Part shown: one piece after another, positions 34,512 to 47,900 of the stretch | How the letters are laid out: the number at the start of each line of letters is the position of its first letter | How positions within the stretch are numbered: the first letter of the stretch is position 1 | Assembly (NCBI GenBank): GCA_964019135.1 | Contig: OZ025263.1 | Coordinates: 35,194,133-35,258,132 of the forward strand | Reading direction: 5' to 3' | DNA from: Arenicola marina | Lineage: Eukaryota > Annelida > Polychaeta > Arenicolidae | Length of the DNA stretch: 64,000 nucleotides | Made by a program: the position numbers and the translations under genes | The notes under the pieces: generated by a model | What the model was told of the DNA's origin: nothing | The model's input: only the letters and a program-made list of their open reading frames with translations | Databases searched by the model: none

Positions 34512-35877
34512 ATCAGTGCCAGTTCTACACTTGGCGTTCCAGCCAGGACGGCCCATGGCACACTACCGCCCAGTGCCAGTCCTACACTTGGCGTACCAGC
34601 CAGGACGGCCCATGGCACACTACCGCCCAGTGCCAGTCCTACACTTGGCGTACCAGCCAGGACGGCCCATGGCACACTACCGCCCAGTGCCAGTCCTACA
34701 CTTGGCGTACCAGCCAGGACGGCCCATGGCACACTACCGCCCAGTGCCAGTCCTACACTTGGCGTACCAGCCAGGACGGCCCATGGCACACTACCGCCCA
34801 GTGTCAGTCCTACACTTGGCGTACCAGCCAGGACGGCCCATGGCACACTACCGCCCAGTGCCAGTCCTACACTTGGCGTACCAGCCAGGACGGCCCATGG
34901 CACACTACCGCCCAGTGCCAGTCCTACACTTGGCGTACCAGCCAGGACGGCCCATGGCACACTACCGCCCAGTGCCAGTCCTACACTTGGCGTACCAGCC
35001 AGGACGGCCCATGGCACACTACCGCCCAGTGCCAGTCCTACACTTGGCGTACCAGCCAGGACGGCTCATGGCACACTACCGCCCAGTGTCAGTCCTACAC
35101 TTGGCGTACCAGCCAGGACGGCCCATGGCACACTACCGCCAAGTGCCAGTCCTACACTTGGCGTACCAGCCAGGACGGCCCATGGCACACTACCGCCCAG
35201 TGCCAGTCCTACACTTGGCGTACCAGCCAGGACGGCCCATGGCACACTACCGCCCAGTGCCAGTCCTACACTTGGCGTACCAGCCAGGACGGCTCATGGC
35301 ACACTACCGCCCAGTGTCAGTCCTACACTTGGCGTACCAGCCAGGACGGCCCATGGCACACTACCGCCCAGTGCCAGTCCTACACTTGGCGTACCAGCCA
35401 GGACGGCCCATGGCACACTACCGCCCAGTGCCAGTCCTACACTTGGCGTACCAGCCAGGACGGCCCATGGCACACTACCGCCCAGTGTCAGTCCTACACT
35501 TGGCGTACCAGCCAGGACGGCCCATGGCACACTACCGCCCAGTGCCAGTCCTACACTTGGCGTACCAGCCAGGACGGCCCATGGCACACTACCGCCCAGT
35601 GCCAGTCCTACACTTGGCGTACCAGCCAGGACGGCTCATGGCACACTACCGCCCAGTGTCAGTCCTACACTTGGCGTACCAGCCAGGACGGCCCATGGCA
35701 CACTACCGCCCAGTGCCAGTCCTACACTTGGCGTACCAGCCAGGACGGCCCATGGCACACTACCGCCCAGTGCCAGTCCTACACTTGGCGTACCAGCCAG
35801 GACGGCCCATGGCACACTACCGCCCAGTGCCAGTCCTACACTTGGCGTACCAGCCAGGACGGCCCATGGCACACTAA
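34512..35877. repeat. 57-bp minisatellite, 24 copies
   Basis: The 57-bp unit reads CAGTGCCAGTCCTACACTTG, GCGTACCAGCCAGGACGGCC and CATGGCACACTACCGCC. Copies are nearly identical. Variants are GTGTCAG for GTGCCAG and GGCTCATGG for GGCCCATGG; the latter occur near 35063, 35291 and 35633 and are each followed by a GTGTCAG unit, at spacings of 4 and 6 units. Since 57 is 19 codons, open frames up to 516 codons run through in several frames on both strands. The changes are as often amino-acid-changing as silent, so there is no sign of protein-level selection. Confidence 0.97.
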
Positions 35878-37004
35878 CGCAATGCGTGTGACGTCAGTTA
35901 TCACCTGGCCTCAGACTATGACGCAAGCATCTCGCCTCGCTGCCGAGAACCCGGATGGTGTAAACATTTCAATATGCGTTAAGCAACTGCGAACCAATGC
36001 CACAGAAACTTGGAGCGCTGACTAGATTGAACATAAAAGCACACCACGTGACGTGAAATACTGCGAAGAAGAACCCGCCATTACCCTAACTCACAAGAAA
36101 ACACAATACAAAACGGGAAACTTTTCATGGACAGCGAGCTTTGGACTTGACTTGGTCTGCGGCCTACCAATGGCGTAGGCGTTATACCGCCGTTATACTG
36201 GGTGTCTCACGTTATACCGCCGTTACACTGGGTCGACGACGACATTCTAACCTATCCAAATGAACAGTTTAACAACTATGAAATGGAAAATGAAAGCCCA
36301 TCCGTCTGATCTGGTGTCTAGGTGGGTGGGGGAGGGGGGGGGGGCACTCTATAAGAGACTGGTTAGGGTTTATCAATCGGGGAGCGTGTGGGTCTCGGAA
36401 ATCATTTCAAAGAGACGGTACCGGTAGTGTAGGTCACTTCACAACGATACCTCGACTAGACATATTTAACATTTAGGTAGGGTCCTTTTCACATGGTTCA
36501 CAAGGAGATTTGATAACACTTTGACGCCGCCTCACTGTTACGTCTATGACAACATGGGAGAGCTGCCCTCTCACACGCCTGAATCTGTTCCGAAAGTGTA
36601 GCACAGAGCAAAGTCAGGCTGGTGAATCCTATAGGACAGCCCCGCGGACTGGAGAACTGGACAACCTGTGGGCCGGGCTTGCCACACGTGAGGCCAGGCG
36701 CCCTATGGCGTCACTGATGACGTCATATGGCGCCCACATGACCAGCATGGTGAGGGTGACCCACCCGTGCCGCGCCGCCCCACAGGACCAGACAGTAAAT
36801 AACATAATGATAGTGATGAGAGAATTACTGAGCCACGTACCAGAATAACAACGACCTAAAGGGTAACGACGAGATTCAACGTTTCCTTCTACACGTATCA
36901 AGTAACCATTAAACTTTTGCCCACATGTAACGTACACATATTCAATAAGCTGTTTGCCGAAGACCCGTTATATTAGTATAATAATTGACTTTTAAAAAGC
37001 CAGA
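35878..37004. other. Spacer and probable 3' UTR of the minus-strand gene
   Basis: About 1.1 kb. It holds a 29-bp direct repeat (GTTATACCGCCGTTA.ACTGG) near 36180-36235, a G-run near 36335 and a TGACGTCA palindrome near 36718. The right part should contain the 3' UTR of the gene ending at 37005; no clear AATAAA on the minus strand was found. Confidence 0.4.
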
Positions 37005-38944
37005 TCACGTGTTGGTTGGGGGCGCTTCAGCGGGGGCGGCGGCAGCCATGTTGGTCGTTATGGCAACCAGAGACTGCTGCAGCATCCCGGCCGGAGATCC
37101 CAGGAGCTGGTTTTGGGCCGGGCCGAGTCCCGTTGCTAGGAGACCGGGCGGTAGCAGCGTCTGGATGGGGCAGGTCAGCTTAAGTCCCATAGGGAGGGTG
37201 ATGGACTGGGGCGCGACGCCGGCGTGGGGCAGGCAGGACTGGGGCACTCCGTTGTGCTGCAGGGCAGTGACGGTGGCCCGGGGGGAGGACCTGGCGGGCG
37301 TCGACAGGAGGCCCATCTTCTCGTGGTGGGTGCCCCCCACCCCCAGCGTGGCCCAGGACACGTGCGTGGCGTTGGCGGCGTAGTGGGCGGCGGGCAGGGT
37401 GTGTCCGGGCCGACTGCCGGGGGCCGCCGCGCTGGCCACCGTATGGTTACCGTGGTTACTGTGCGGCGTACCCTGGTGGGCGGGGTGCGGTACAAGCAAG
37501 CCCCCGCCGCCCGCCATCAGGCCCGGCTGGTGTTGCACGGCGGTGGGGCCAGCGCCGGTATCCAGACCCGACATCTGCAGCAGGCTGTCCAGCGTGATGC
37601 TGGCCGAGGCACCCGTGGTGACCATGGCCTGCGAGTGGGGCGCACCCGCCCCCGCCCCCACCCCCACCGGCCCCGCCGCCCCCACGCCGGCCGGGAAGCC
37701 CGGGGGCAGCAGGCCGCCCGCCTGCAGGCCCAGCTTGGCCGCCAGCGTGTGGGGTGGTAGCGCCTTGGCCGCTGACAGCGAGGGGGCCTGGGTCATAACC
37801 AGGGGGGTTCCCGGTTGCAGGGGTCCCAGGGTCTGGCTGTACGTCACCCCGCGGTGGTGCACCAACGACAGCTGCGGCTGCTCCGGCGTCACGTTCAGCG
37901 CCACCTGTACGTGACCCGGCACGTGACCAGACACGTGACCCGACACGTGACCAGACACGTGACTCGGCACACTCCGGTGTACCACAGCGCCTAGGGTTGT
38001 AGTCTGACCATGAACGTGTCCCTGCGTCTGTCCTTGAACGTGACCTTGAGTGTGGTTGTGCATATGACCTTGGATGTTGTTGTGAGTGAGAGCGGCGAAG
38101 GAGACCTGGCCGGCCGAGGCCTGCGAGGCGGTTGGCACGTAGCCGACGACGGACGACGGATGACAATGCGAGAGGCCGATTAATCCTTGACTTTGAAACG
38201 ACATATGACCTTGACCCTGCGGATGAATGTTCACGAGGTTTGCAGTAGTTTGAGGCTGTTGCGGATGCTGCTGCTGCTGCGGCTGGCTGGTGCCCGACCC
38301 GAACACCGGGTTGAGCTCCGAGGTCATGCCGTGGTGGAGCAGCGACGAGTTGAGCACCTGAGAGAGGCTCTTCAAGTCGTTGGCCGACAGGCTGCTCGCC
38401 AGCGCGTTGATGTTGTCCTGGCCCAGGTCGTCGCTCACCGACCCCGTGGGGCTCAGGTTCTGGTTGAGGATCGAGTCTGCAATCTGCTTCGTCAGCTCGT
38501 CGTTCTCAGCGCCCAGAACCGGCAGCTGAGGGGGCTGCGACAGCTGCTGGGAGAGCTGCGAATGAGAAGGCAGCTGTTGTGACAGCTGTGACGAGAGTTG
38601 GTGGGATAGCTGTGAAGGCAGCTGTTGGGACAGCTGTGAAGAAAGTTGCTGGGAGAGCTGTGAAGGTAGCTGTTGGGACAGCTGTGAAGAGAGTTGGTGG
38701 GAGAGCTGTGAAGAGAGTTGCTGTGACAGCTGTGAAGAGAGATGCTGTGGCAGCTGTGAAGAGAGCTGTTGCGGCAGTTGAGAAGGCAGCTGTTGAGACA
38801 TTTGAGAAGACAGCTGTTGAGAGAGCTGTGAAGGCAGCTTGTCAGCAGTCTCCTTGGCGCTGGTCAACGCCTGCGAGACCTCGGCCAGCACGTCCTCGAA
38901 GGCCTCAGTCTCTTCTTTGGTCGGCACGAACTCGCCATTTTTAC
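37005..38944 (-). CDS. Minus-strand gene, last coding exon (645 codons)
   Basis: The acceptor is GTTCTGTCGTTTTGCCAG/GTAAAAATGG and the stop is TGA at 37005-37007. The order is KNGEFVPTKEETEAFEDVLA; about 95 residues of SQLSQQLS-type repeat; a conserved-looking stretch with ELTKQIADSILNQNLS, NINALASSLSANDLKSL and SQVLNSSLLHHG; a Gln/His/Gly-rich part with SGHV repeats; and a Pro/Ala/Gly-rich tail. No known domain was recognised. GC content is high, as in the other exons of this gene. No convincing donor precedes the stop, so this is probably the terminal exon. Confidence 0.8.
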
Positions 38945-41900
38945 CTGGCAAAACGACAGAACGAAGAACGTGTTAATTAATTGTTAAGTAATTGTCGTCG
39001 ACGTACCGACACACCACGTCATTTACGCGTGGTATCGTGAGCGATTTTCACACTGCAGGGGCTGCCATTGGCCAGTAATGTCTAGTAATGTAGATCTCTA
39101 CCTCAGGACGAGGAATCTGCTATAGACTGTCTGTTTTACAATAACGAAATAAAGATGTTTAAAACAAGTAATCCAAGGGGATACGGGGAAGGGTGGATGA
39201 CAACTGATAAGGGGAAGGGGAAGAGGGTGGATGACAACTGATAAGGAGAAGGGGAAGAGGGTGGATGACAACTGATAAGGAGAAGGGGAAGAGGGTGGAT
39301 GACAACTGATAAGGGGAAGGGGAAGAGGGTGGATGACACCTGATAAGGAGAAGGGGAAGAGGGTGGATGACAACTGATAAGGGAAAGGGGAAGAGGGTGG
39401 ATGACACCTGATAAGGGGAAGGGGGAGAGGGTGGATGATAACTGATAAGGGAAAGGGGAAGAGGGTGGATGACAACTGATAAGGGGAAGGGGAAGAGGGT
39501 GGATGACAACTGATAAGGGAAAGGGGAAGAGGGTGGATGACAACTGATAAGGGGAAGGGGGAGAGGGTGGATGACAACTGATAAGGGGAAGGGGAAGAGG
39601 GTGGATGACACCTGATAAGGGGAAGAGGAAGAGGGTGGATGACACCTGATAAGGGGAAGGGGAAGAGGGTGGATGACAACTGATAAGGGGAAGGGGAAGA
39701 GGGTGGATGACAACTGATAAGGGGAAGGGGAAGAGGGTGGATGACAACTGATAAGGGGAAGGGGAAGAGGGTGGATGACAACTGATAAGGGGAAGGGGGA
39801 GAGGGTGGATGACACCTGATAAGGGGAAGGGGGAGAGGGTGGATGACAACTGATAAGGGGAAGGGGAAGAGGGTGGATGACACCTGATAAGGAGAAGGGG
39901 AAGAGGGTGGATGACAACTGATAAGGGAAAGGGGAAGAGGGTGGATGACACCTGATAAGGGGAAGGGGGAGAGGGTGGATGACAACTGATAAGGGGAAGG
40001 GGAAGAGGGTGGATGACAACTGATAAGGGAAAGGGGAAGAGGGTGGATGACACCTGATAAGGGGAAGGGGGGGAGGGTGGATGACAACTGATAAGAGAAA
40101 AGAGGGTGGATGACAGCTGATAAGGGGAAGGGGAAGAGGGTGGATGACAACTGATAAGGAGGAGAGGGTGGAGGACAACTGATAAGGGGAAGGGGGAGAG
40201 GGTGGATGACAACTGATAAGGGGAAGGGGAAGAGGGTGGATGACACCTGATAAGGGGAAGGGGAAGAGGGTGGATGACAACTGATAAGGGAAAGAGGGAG
40301 GATGACAACTGATAAGGGGAAGGGGAAGAGGGTGGATGACACCTGATAAGGGGAAGGGGAAGAGGGTGGATGACACCTGATAAGAGGAAGGGGGAGAGGG
40401 TGGATGACAACTGATAAGGGGAAGGGGAAGAGAGTGGATGACAACTGATAAGGGGGAGAGGGTGGATGACAACTGGTAAGGGGAAGGGGAAGAGGGTGGA
40501 TGACAACTGATAAGGGGGAGGGGAAGAGGGTGGATGACAACTGATAAGGGGAAGGGGAAGAGGGTGGATGACAACTGATAAGGGGAAGGGGAAGAGGGTG
40601 GATGACAACTGATAAGGGGGAGGGGAAGAGGGTGGATGACAACTGATAAGGGGAAGGGGAAGAGGGTGGATGACAACTGATAAGGGGAAGGGGAAGAGGG
40701 TGGATGACAACTGATAAGGGGGAGGGGAAGAGGGTGGATGACAACTGATAAGGGGAAGGGGAAGAGGGTGGATGACAACTGATAAGGGGGAGGGGAAGAG
40801 GGTGGATGACAACTGATAAGGGGAAGGGGAAGAGGGTGGATGACAACTGATAAGGGGAAGGGGGAGAGGGTGGATGACACCTGATAAGGGGAAGGGGGAG
40901 AGGGTGGATGACAACTGATAAGGGGAAGGGGAAGAGGGTGGATGACACCTGATAAGGAGAAGGGGAAGAGGGTGGATGACAACTGATAAGGGAAAGGGGA
41001 AGAGGGTGGATGACACCTGATAAGGGGAAGGGGGAGAGGGTGGATGACAACTGATAAGGGGAAGGGGAAGAGGGTGGATGACAACTGATAAGGGAAAGGG
41101 GAAGAGGGTGGATGACACCTGATAAGGGGAAGGGGGAGAGGGTGGATGACAACTGATAAGAGAAAAGAGGGTGGATGACAGCTGATAAGGGGAAGGGGAA
41201 GAGGGTGGATGACAACTGATAAGGGGAAGGGGAAGAGGGTGGATGACAACTGATAAGGGGAAGGGGAAGAGGGTGGAGGACAACTGATAAGGGGAAGGGG
41301 AAGAGGGTGGATGACACCTGATAAGGGGAAGGGGAAGAGGGTGGATGACAACTGATAAGGGGAAGGGGAAGAGGGTGGAGGACAACTGATAAGGGGAAGG
41401 GGAAGAGGGTGGATGACAACTGATAAGGGGAAGGGGAAGAGGGTGGAGGACAACTGATAAGGGGAAGGGGAAGAGGGTGGATGACACCTGATAAGGGGAA
41501 GGGGAAGAGGGTGGATGACAACTGATAAGGGAAAGAGGGAGGATGACAACTGGTAAGGGAAAGGGGAAGAGGGTGGATGACACCTGATAAGGGGAAGGGG
41601 AAGAGGGTGGATGACACCTGATAAGGGGAAGGGGAAGAGGGTGGATGACAACTGATAAGGGGAAGGGGAAGAGGGTGGATGACACCTGATAAGGGGAAGG
41701 GGAAGAGGGTGGATGACAACTGATAAGGGAAAGAGGGAGGATGACAACTGGTAAGGGAAAGGGGAAGAGGGTGGATGACACCTGATAAGGGGAAGGGGAA
41801 GAGGGTGGATGACACCTGATAAGGGGAAGGGGGAGAGGGTGGATGACAACTGATAAGGGGAAGGGGAAGAGAGTGGATGACAACTGATAAGGGGAAGGGG

Positions 41901-44900
41901 AAGAGGGTGGATGACAACTGATAAGGGGGAGGGGAAGAGGGTGGATGACAACTGATAAGGGGAAGGGGAAGAGGGTGGATGACAACTGATAAGGGGGAGA
42001 GGGTGGATGACAACTGGTAAGGGGAAGGGGAAGAGGGTGGATGACAACTGATAAGGGGAAGGGGAAGAGGGTGGATGACAACTGATAAGGGGGAGGGGAA
42101 GAGGGTGGATGACAACTGATAAGGGGAAGGGGAAGAGGGTGGATGACAACTGATAAGGGGAAGGGGAAGAGGGTGGATGACAACTGATAAGGGGAAGGGA
42201 AACAGGGTGGATGACACCTGATAAGGGGAAGGGGAAGAGGGTGGATGACAACTGATAAGGGGAAGGGGAAGAGGGTGGATGACAACTGGTAAGGGGAAGG
42301 GGAAGAGGGTGGATGACAACTGATAAGGGGAAGGGGGAGAGGGTGGATGACACCTGATAAGGGGAAGGGGGAGAGGGTGGATGACAACTGATAAGAGAAA
42401 AGAGGGTGGATGACAACTGATAAGGGGAAGGGGGAGAGGGTGGATGACAACTGATAAGGGGAAGGGGAAGAGGGTGGATGACACCTGATAAGAGGAAGGG
42501 GAAGAGGGTGGATGACAACTGATAAGGGGAAGGGGAAGAGGGTGGATGACACCTGATAAGGGGAAGGGGAAGAGGGTGGATGACAACTGATAAGGGGGAG
42601 GGGAAGAGGGTGGATGACAACTGATAAGGGGGAGAGGGTGGATGACAACTGGTAAGGGGAAGGGGAAGAGGGTGGATGACAACTGATAAGGGGAAGGGGA
42701 AGAGAGTGGATGACAACTGATAAGGGGAAGGGGAAGAGGGTGGATGACAACTGATAAGGGGAAGGGGAAGAGGGTGGATGACAACTGATAAGGGGAAGGG
42801 AAAGAGGGTGGATGACACCTGATAAGGGGAAGGGGAAGAGGGTGGATGACAACTGATAAGGGGAAGGGGAAGAGGGTGGATGACAACTGGTAAGGGGAAG
42901 GGGAAGAGGGTGGATGACAACTGATAAGGGGAAGGGGGAGAGGGTGGATGACACCTGATAAGGGGAAGGGGGAGAGGGTGGATGACAACTGATAAGGGGG
43001 AAAGGGTGGATGACAACTGATAAGGGGAAGGGGAAGAGGGTGGATGACACCTGATAAGGGAAAGGGGAAGAGGGTGGATGACAACTGATAAGGGGAAGGG
43101 GGAGAGGGTGGATGACAACTGATAAGAGAAAAGAGGGTGGATGACAACTGATAAGGGGAAGGGGGAGAGGGTGGATGACAACTGATAAGGGGAAGGGGAA
43201 GAGGGTGGATGACACCTGATAAGAGGAAGGGGAAGAGGGTGGATGACAACTGATAAGGGGAAGGGGAAGAGGGTGGATGACAACTGATAAGGAGAAGGGG
43301 AAGAGGGTGGATGACAACTGATAAGGGGAAGGGGAAGAGGGTGGATGACACCTGATAAGAGGAAGGGGAAGAGGGTGGATGACAACTGATAAGGGGAAGG
43401 GGAAGAGGGTGGATGACAACTGATAAGGGGAAGGGGGAGAGGGTGGATGACAACTGATAAGGGGAAGGGGGAGAGGGTGGATGACAACTGATAAGGGGAA
43501 GGGGAAGAGGGTGGATGACACCTGATAAGAGGAAGGGGAAGAGGGTGGATGACAACTGATAAGGGGAAGGGGAAGAGGGTGGATGACACCTGATAAGGGG
43601 GAGAGGGTGGATGACAACTGATAAGGGGAAGGGGTAGAGGGTGGATGACAACTGATAAGAGGAAGGGGAAGAGGGTGGATGACAACTGATAAGGGGAAGG
43701 GGAAGAGGGTGGATGAAACTGATAAGAGAAAAGAGGGTGGATGACAACTGATAAGGGGAAGGGGGAGAGGGTGGATGACAACTGATAAGGGGAAGGGGGA
43801 GAGGGTGGATGACACCTGATAAGGGGAAGGGGAAGAGGGTGGATGACAACTGATAAGGGGAAGGGGGAGAGGGTGGATGACAACTGATAAGGGGAAGGGG
43901 GAGAGGGTGGATGACAACTGATAAGGGGAAGGGGAGAGGGTGGATGACAACTGATAAGGGGGAGAGGGTGGATGACAACTGATAAGGGGAAGGGGGAGAG
44001 GGTGGATGACAACTGATAAGGGGAAGGGCAAGAGGGTGGATGACAACTGATAAGGGGAAGGGGGAGAGGGTGGACGACAACTGATAAGGGGGAGAGGGTG
44101 GATGACAACTGATAAGGGGAGAGGGTGGATGACAACTGATAAGGGGAAGGGGAAGAGGGTGGATGACAAATGATAAGGGGAAGGGGAAGAGGGTGGATGA
44201 CAAATGATAAGGGGGAGAGGGTGGATGATAACTGATAAGGGGAAGGGGAAGAGGGTGGATGAAACTGATAAGAGAAAAGAGGGTGGATGACAACTGATAA
44301 GGGGAAGGGGGAGAGGGTGGATGACAACTGATAAGGGGAAGGGGGAGAGGGTGGATGACAACTGATAAGGGGAAGGGGAGAGGGCGGATGACAACTGATA
44401 AGGGGAAGGGGAAGAGGGTGGATGACAAATGATAAGGGGGAGAGGGTGGATGATAACTGATAAGGGGAAGGGGGAGAGGGTGAATGACAACTGATAAGGG
44501 GAAGGGGAAGAGGGTGGATGACAACTGATAAGGGGAAGGGGGAGAGGGTGGATGACAACTGATAAGGGGAAGGGGAAGAGGGTGGATGACAACTGATAAG
44601 GGGAAGGGGGAGAGGGTGGATGACAACTGATAAGGGGGAGAGGGTGGATGACAACTGATAAGGGGAGAGGGTGGATGACAACTGATAAGGGGAAGGGGAA
44701 GAGGGTGGATGACAAATGATAAGGGGGAGAGGGTGGATGATAACTGATAAGGGGAAGGGGGAGAGGGTGGATGACAACTGATAAGGGGAAGGGGAAGAGG
44801 GTGGATGACAACTGATAGGGGGAAGGGGAAGAGGGTGGATGACAACTGATAAGGGGGAGAGGGTGGATGACAACTGATAAGGGGAAGGGGAAGAGGGTGG

Positions 44901-47900
44901 ATGACAACTGATAAGGGGAAGGGGAAGAGGGTGGATGACAAATGATAAGGGGGAGAGGGTGGATGATAACTGATAAGGGGAAGGGGGAGAGGGTGGATGA
45001 CAACTGATAAGGGGAAGGGGAAGAGGGTGGATGACAACTGATAAGGGGAAGGGGGAGAGGGTGGATGACAACTGGTAAGGGGAAGGGGAAGGATGACAAC
45101 TGATAAGGTGAAGGGGGAGAGGGTGGATAACAACTGATAAGGGGAAGGGGAAGAGGGTGGATGACACCTGATAAGGGGAAGGGGAAGGGGAAGAGGGTGG
45201 ATAACAACTGATAAGGGGAAGGGGAAGAGGGTGGATGACACCTGATAAGGGGAAGGGGAAGAGGGTGGATGACAACTGATAAGGGGAAGGGGAAGAGGGT
45301 GGATGACAACTGATAAGGGGAAGGGGAAGAGGGTGGATGACAACTGATAAGGGGAAGGGGAAGAGGGGGGATGACAACTGATAAGAGGAAGGGGGAGAGG
45401 GTGGATGACAACTGATAAGGGGAAGGGGGAGAGGGTGGATGACAACTGATAAGTGGAAGGGGAAGAGGGTGGATGACAACTGATAAGTGGAAGGGGGAGA
45501 GGGTGGATGACAACTGATAAGGGGAAGGGGAAGAGGGTGGATGACACCTGATAAGGGGAAGGGGAAGAGGGGGGATGACAACTGATAAGAGGAAGGGGAA
45601 GAGGGTGGATGACAACTGATAAGGGGAAGGGGGAGAGGGTGGATGACAACTGATAAGTGGAAGGGGAAGAGGGTGGATGACAACTGATAAGGGGAAGGGG
45701 AAGAGGGTGGATGACAACTGATAAGGGGAAGGGGAAGAGGGTGGATGACACCTGATAAGGGGAAGGGGGAGAGGGTGGATGACAACTGATAAGTGGAAGG
45801 GGAAGAGGGTGGATGACAACTGATAAGGGGAAGGGGAAGAGGGTGGATGACAACTGATAAGGGGAAGGGGAAGAGGGTGGATGACAACTGATAAGGGGAA
45901 GGGGAAGAGGGTGGATGATAACTGGTAAGGGGAAGGGGAAGAGGGTGGATGACAACTGGTAAGGGGAAGGGGAAGAGGGTGGATGACAACTGATAAGTGG
46001 AAGGGGAAGAGGGTGGATGACAACTGGTAAGGGGAAGGGGAAGAGGGGGGATGACAACTGATAAGTGGAAGGGGAAGAGGGTGGATGACAACTGGTAAGG
46101 GGAAGGGGAAGAGGGGGGATGACAACTGATAAGAGGAAGGGGAAGAGGGTGGATGACAACTGATAAGGGGAAGGGGAAGAGGGTGGATGACAACTGATAA
46201 GGGCAAGGGGGAGAGGGTGGATGACAACTGATAAGTGGAAGGGGAAGAGGGTGGATGACAACTGATAAGGGGAAGGGGAAGAGGGTGGATGACAACTGAT
46301 AAGGGCAAGGGGGAGAGGGTGGATGACAACTGATAAGTGGAAGGGGAAGAGGGTGGATGACAACTGATAAGGGGAAGGGGAAGAGGGTGGATGACAACTG
46401 ATAAGGGCAAGGGGGAGAGGGTGGATGACAACTGATAAGGGGAAGGGGAAGAGGGTGGATGATAACTGATAAGGGGAAGGGGAAGAGGGTGGATGACAAC
46501 TGATAAGTGGAAGGGGAAGAGGGTGGATGACAACTGGTAAGGGGAAGGGGAAGAGGGTGGATGACACCTGATAAGGGGAAGGGGGAGAGGGTGGATGACA
46601 ACTGATAAGGGAAAGGGGAAGAGGGTGGATGACAACTGATAAGGGGAAGGGGAAGAGGGTGGATGACAACTGATAAGGGGAAGGGAAAAGAGGGTGGATG
46701 ACACCTGATAAGGGGGGGGGGGAAGAAGGCGGTGCACTGTTAGTACCAGTGCCGATGTCACCTCGCCCACTACATACCCGTAAACAGATCGAAGGCCTCA
46801 TCAGGCAGCTTGCTGAAGACGTCATTGAGGTCGTGCTCGGCCAGGAGCTGGTTGGCATGCTCCGTGTCTATCGGCAAGTCCAGGTTCTTCTCGATGGTGC
46901 CTGCAAGGACAAAGAAGGCGGCGTCACTCCACAGGCTGCAGGGGCTGCCATTGACCAGTACTTGGACTTAAGTCAGTAACTTAATCACGTCTTGCGGCTA
47001 ATATGGGCACAATGCGCCTTCATAAGTGTGGAGAAAAATATATATATACACCCGTAACTACAAAGCGTAGCCGTGATTTCTTTATAAATGTCATGTTATC
47101 ATAGATAATTGAGGATTCAAACACACACAACCCACATAACCACGTGGGGCTGGGGGGAGGGAGACTAAGACAAGGGACCCACATAACCACGTGGGGCTGG
47201 GGGGAGGGAGACTATGACAAGGGACCCACACAACCACGTGGGGCTGGGGGGAGGGAGACTAAGACGACTAGGGACCCACATAACCACGTGGGGCTGGAGG
47301 GAGGGAGACTAAGACAAGGGACCCACATAACCACGTGGGGCTGGGGGGAGGGAGACTATGACAAGGGACCCACACAACCACGTGGGGCTGGGGGGAGGGA
47401 GACTAAGACGACTAGGGACCCACATAACCACGTGGGGCTGGAGGGAGGGAGACTAAGACAAGGGACCCACACAACCACGTGGGGCTGGGGGGAGGGAGAC
47501 TAAGACGAGGGACCCACATAACCACGTGGGGCTGGGGGGAGGGAGACTAAGACAAGGGACCCACATAACCACGTGGGGCTGGGGGGAGGGAGACTAAGAC
47601 AAGGGACCCACATAACCACGTGGGGCTGGGGGGAGGGAGACTCAAGACAAGGGACCCACATAACCACGTGGGGCTGGGGGGAGGGAGACTAAGACAAGGG
47701 ACCCACATAACCACGTGGGGCTGGGGGGAGGGAGACTAAGACAAGGGACCCACACAACCACGTGGGGCTGGGGGGAAGGAGACTAAGACAAGGGACCCAC
47801 ATAACCACGTGGGGCTGGGGGGAGGGAGACTAAGACAAGGGACCCACACAACCACGTGGGGCTGGGGAGAGGGAGACTAAGACAAGGGACCCACACAACC

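Noticed and set aside
34475-36025. 516-codon open frame with a 19-residue repeat, and parallel frames on both strands
   Set aside because: It arises from the 57-bp period being a multiple of three. The few differences are not biased to silent positions and no splice or promoter context is seen.
39098-46858. Three overlapping open frames of about 2480-2586 codons on the minus strand
   Set aside because: The 34-bp unit has no stop in any minus-strand frame, so three frames stay open together. The region is the intron between two well-supported exons, and the peptides are shifted versions of one Pro/Leu/Ser repeat.
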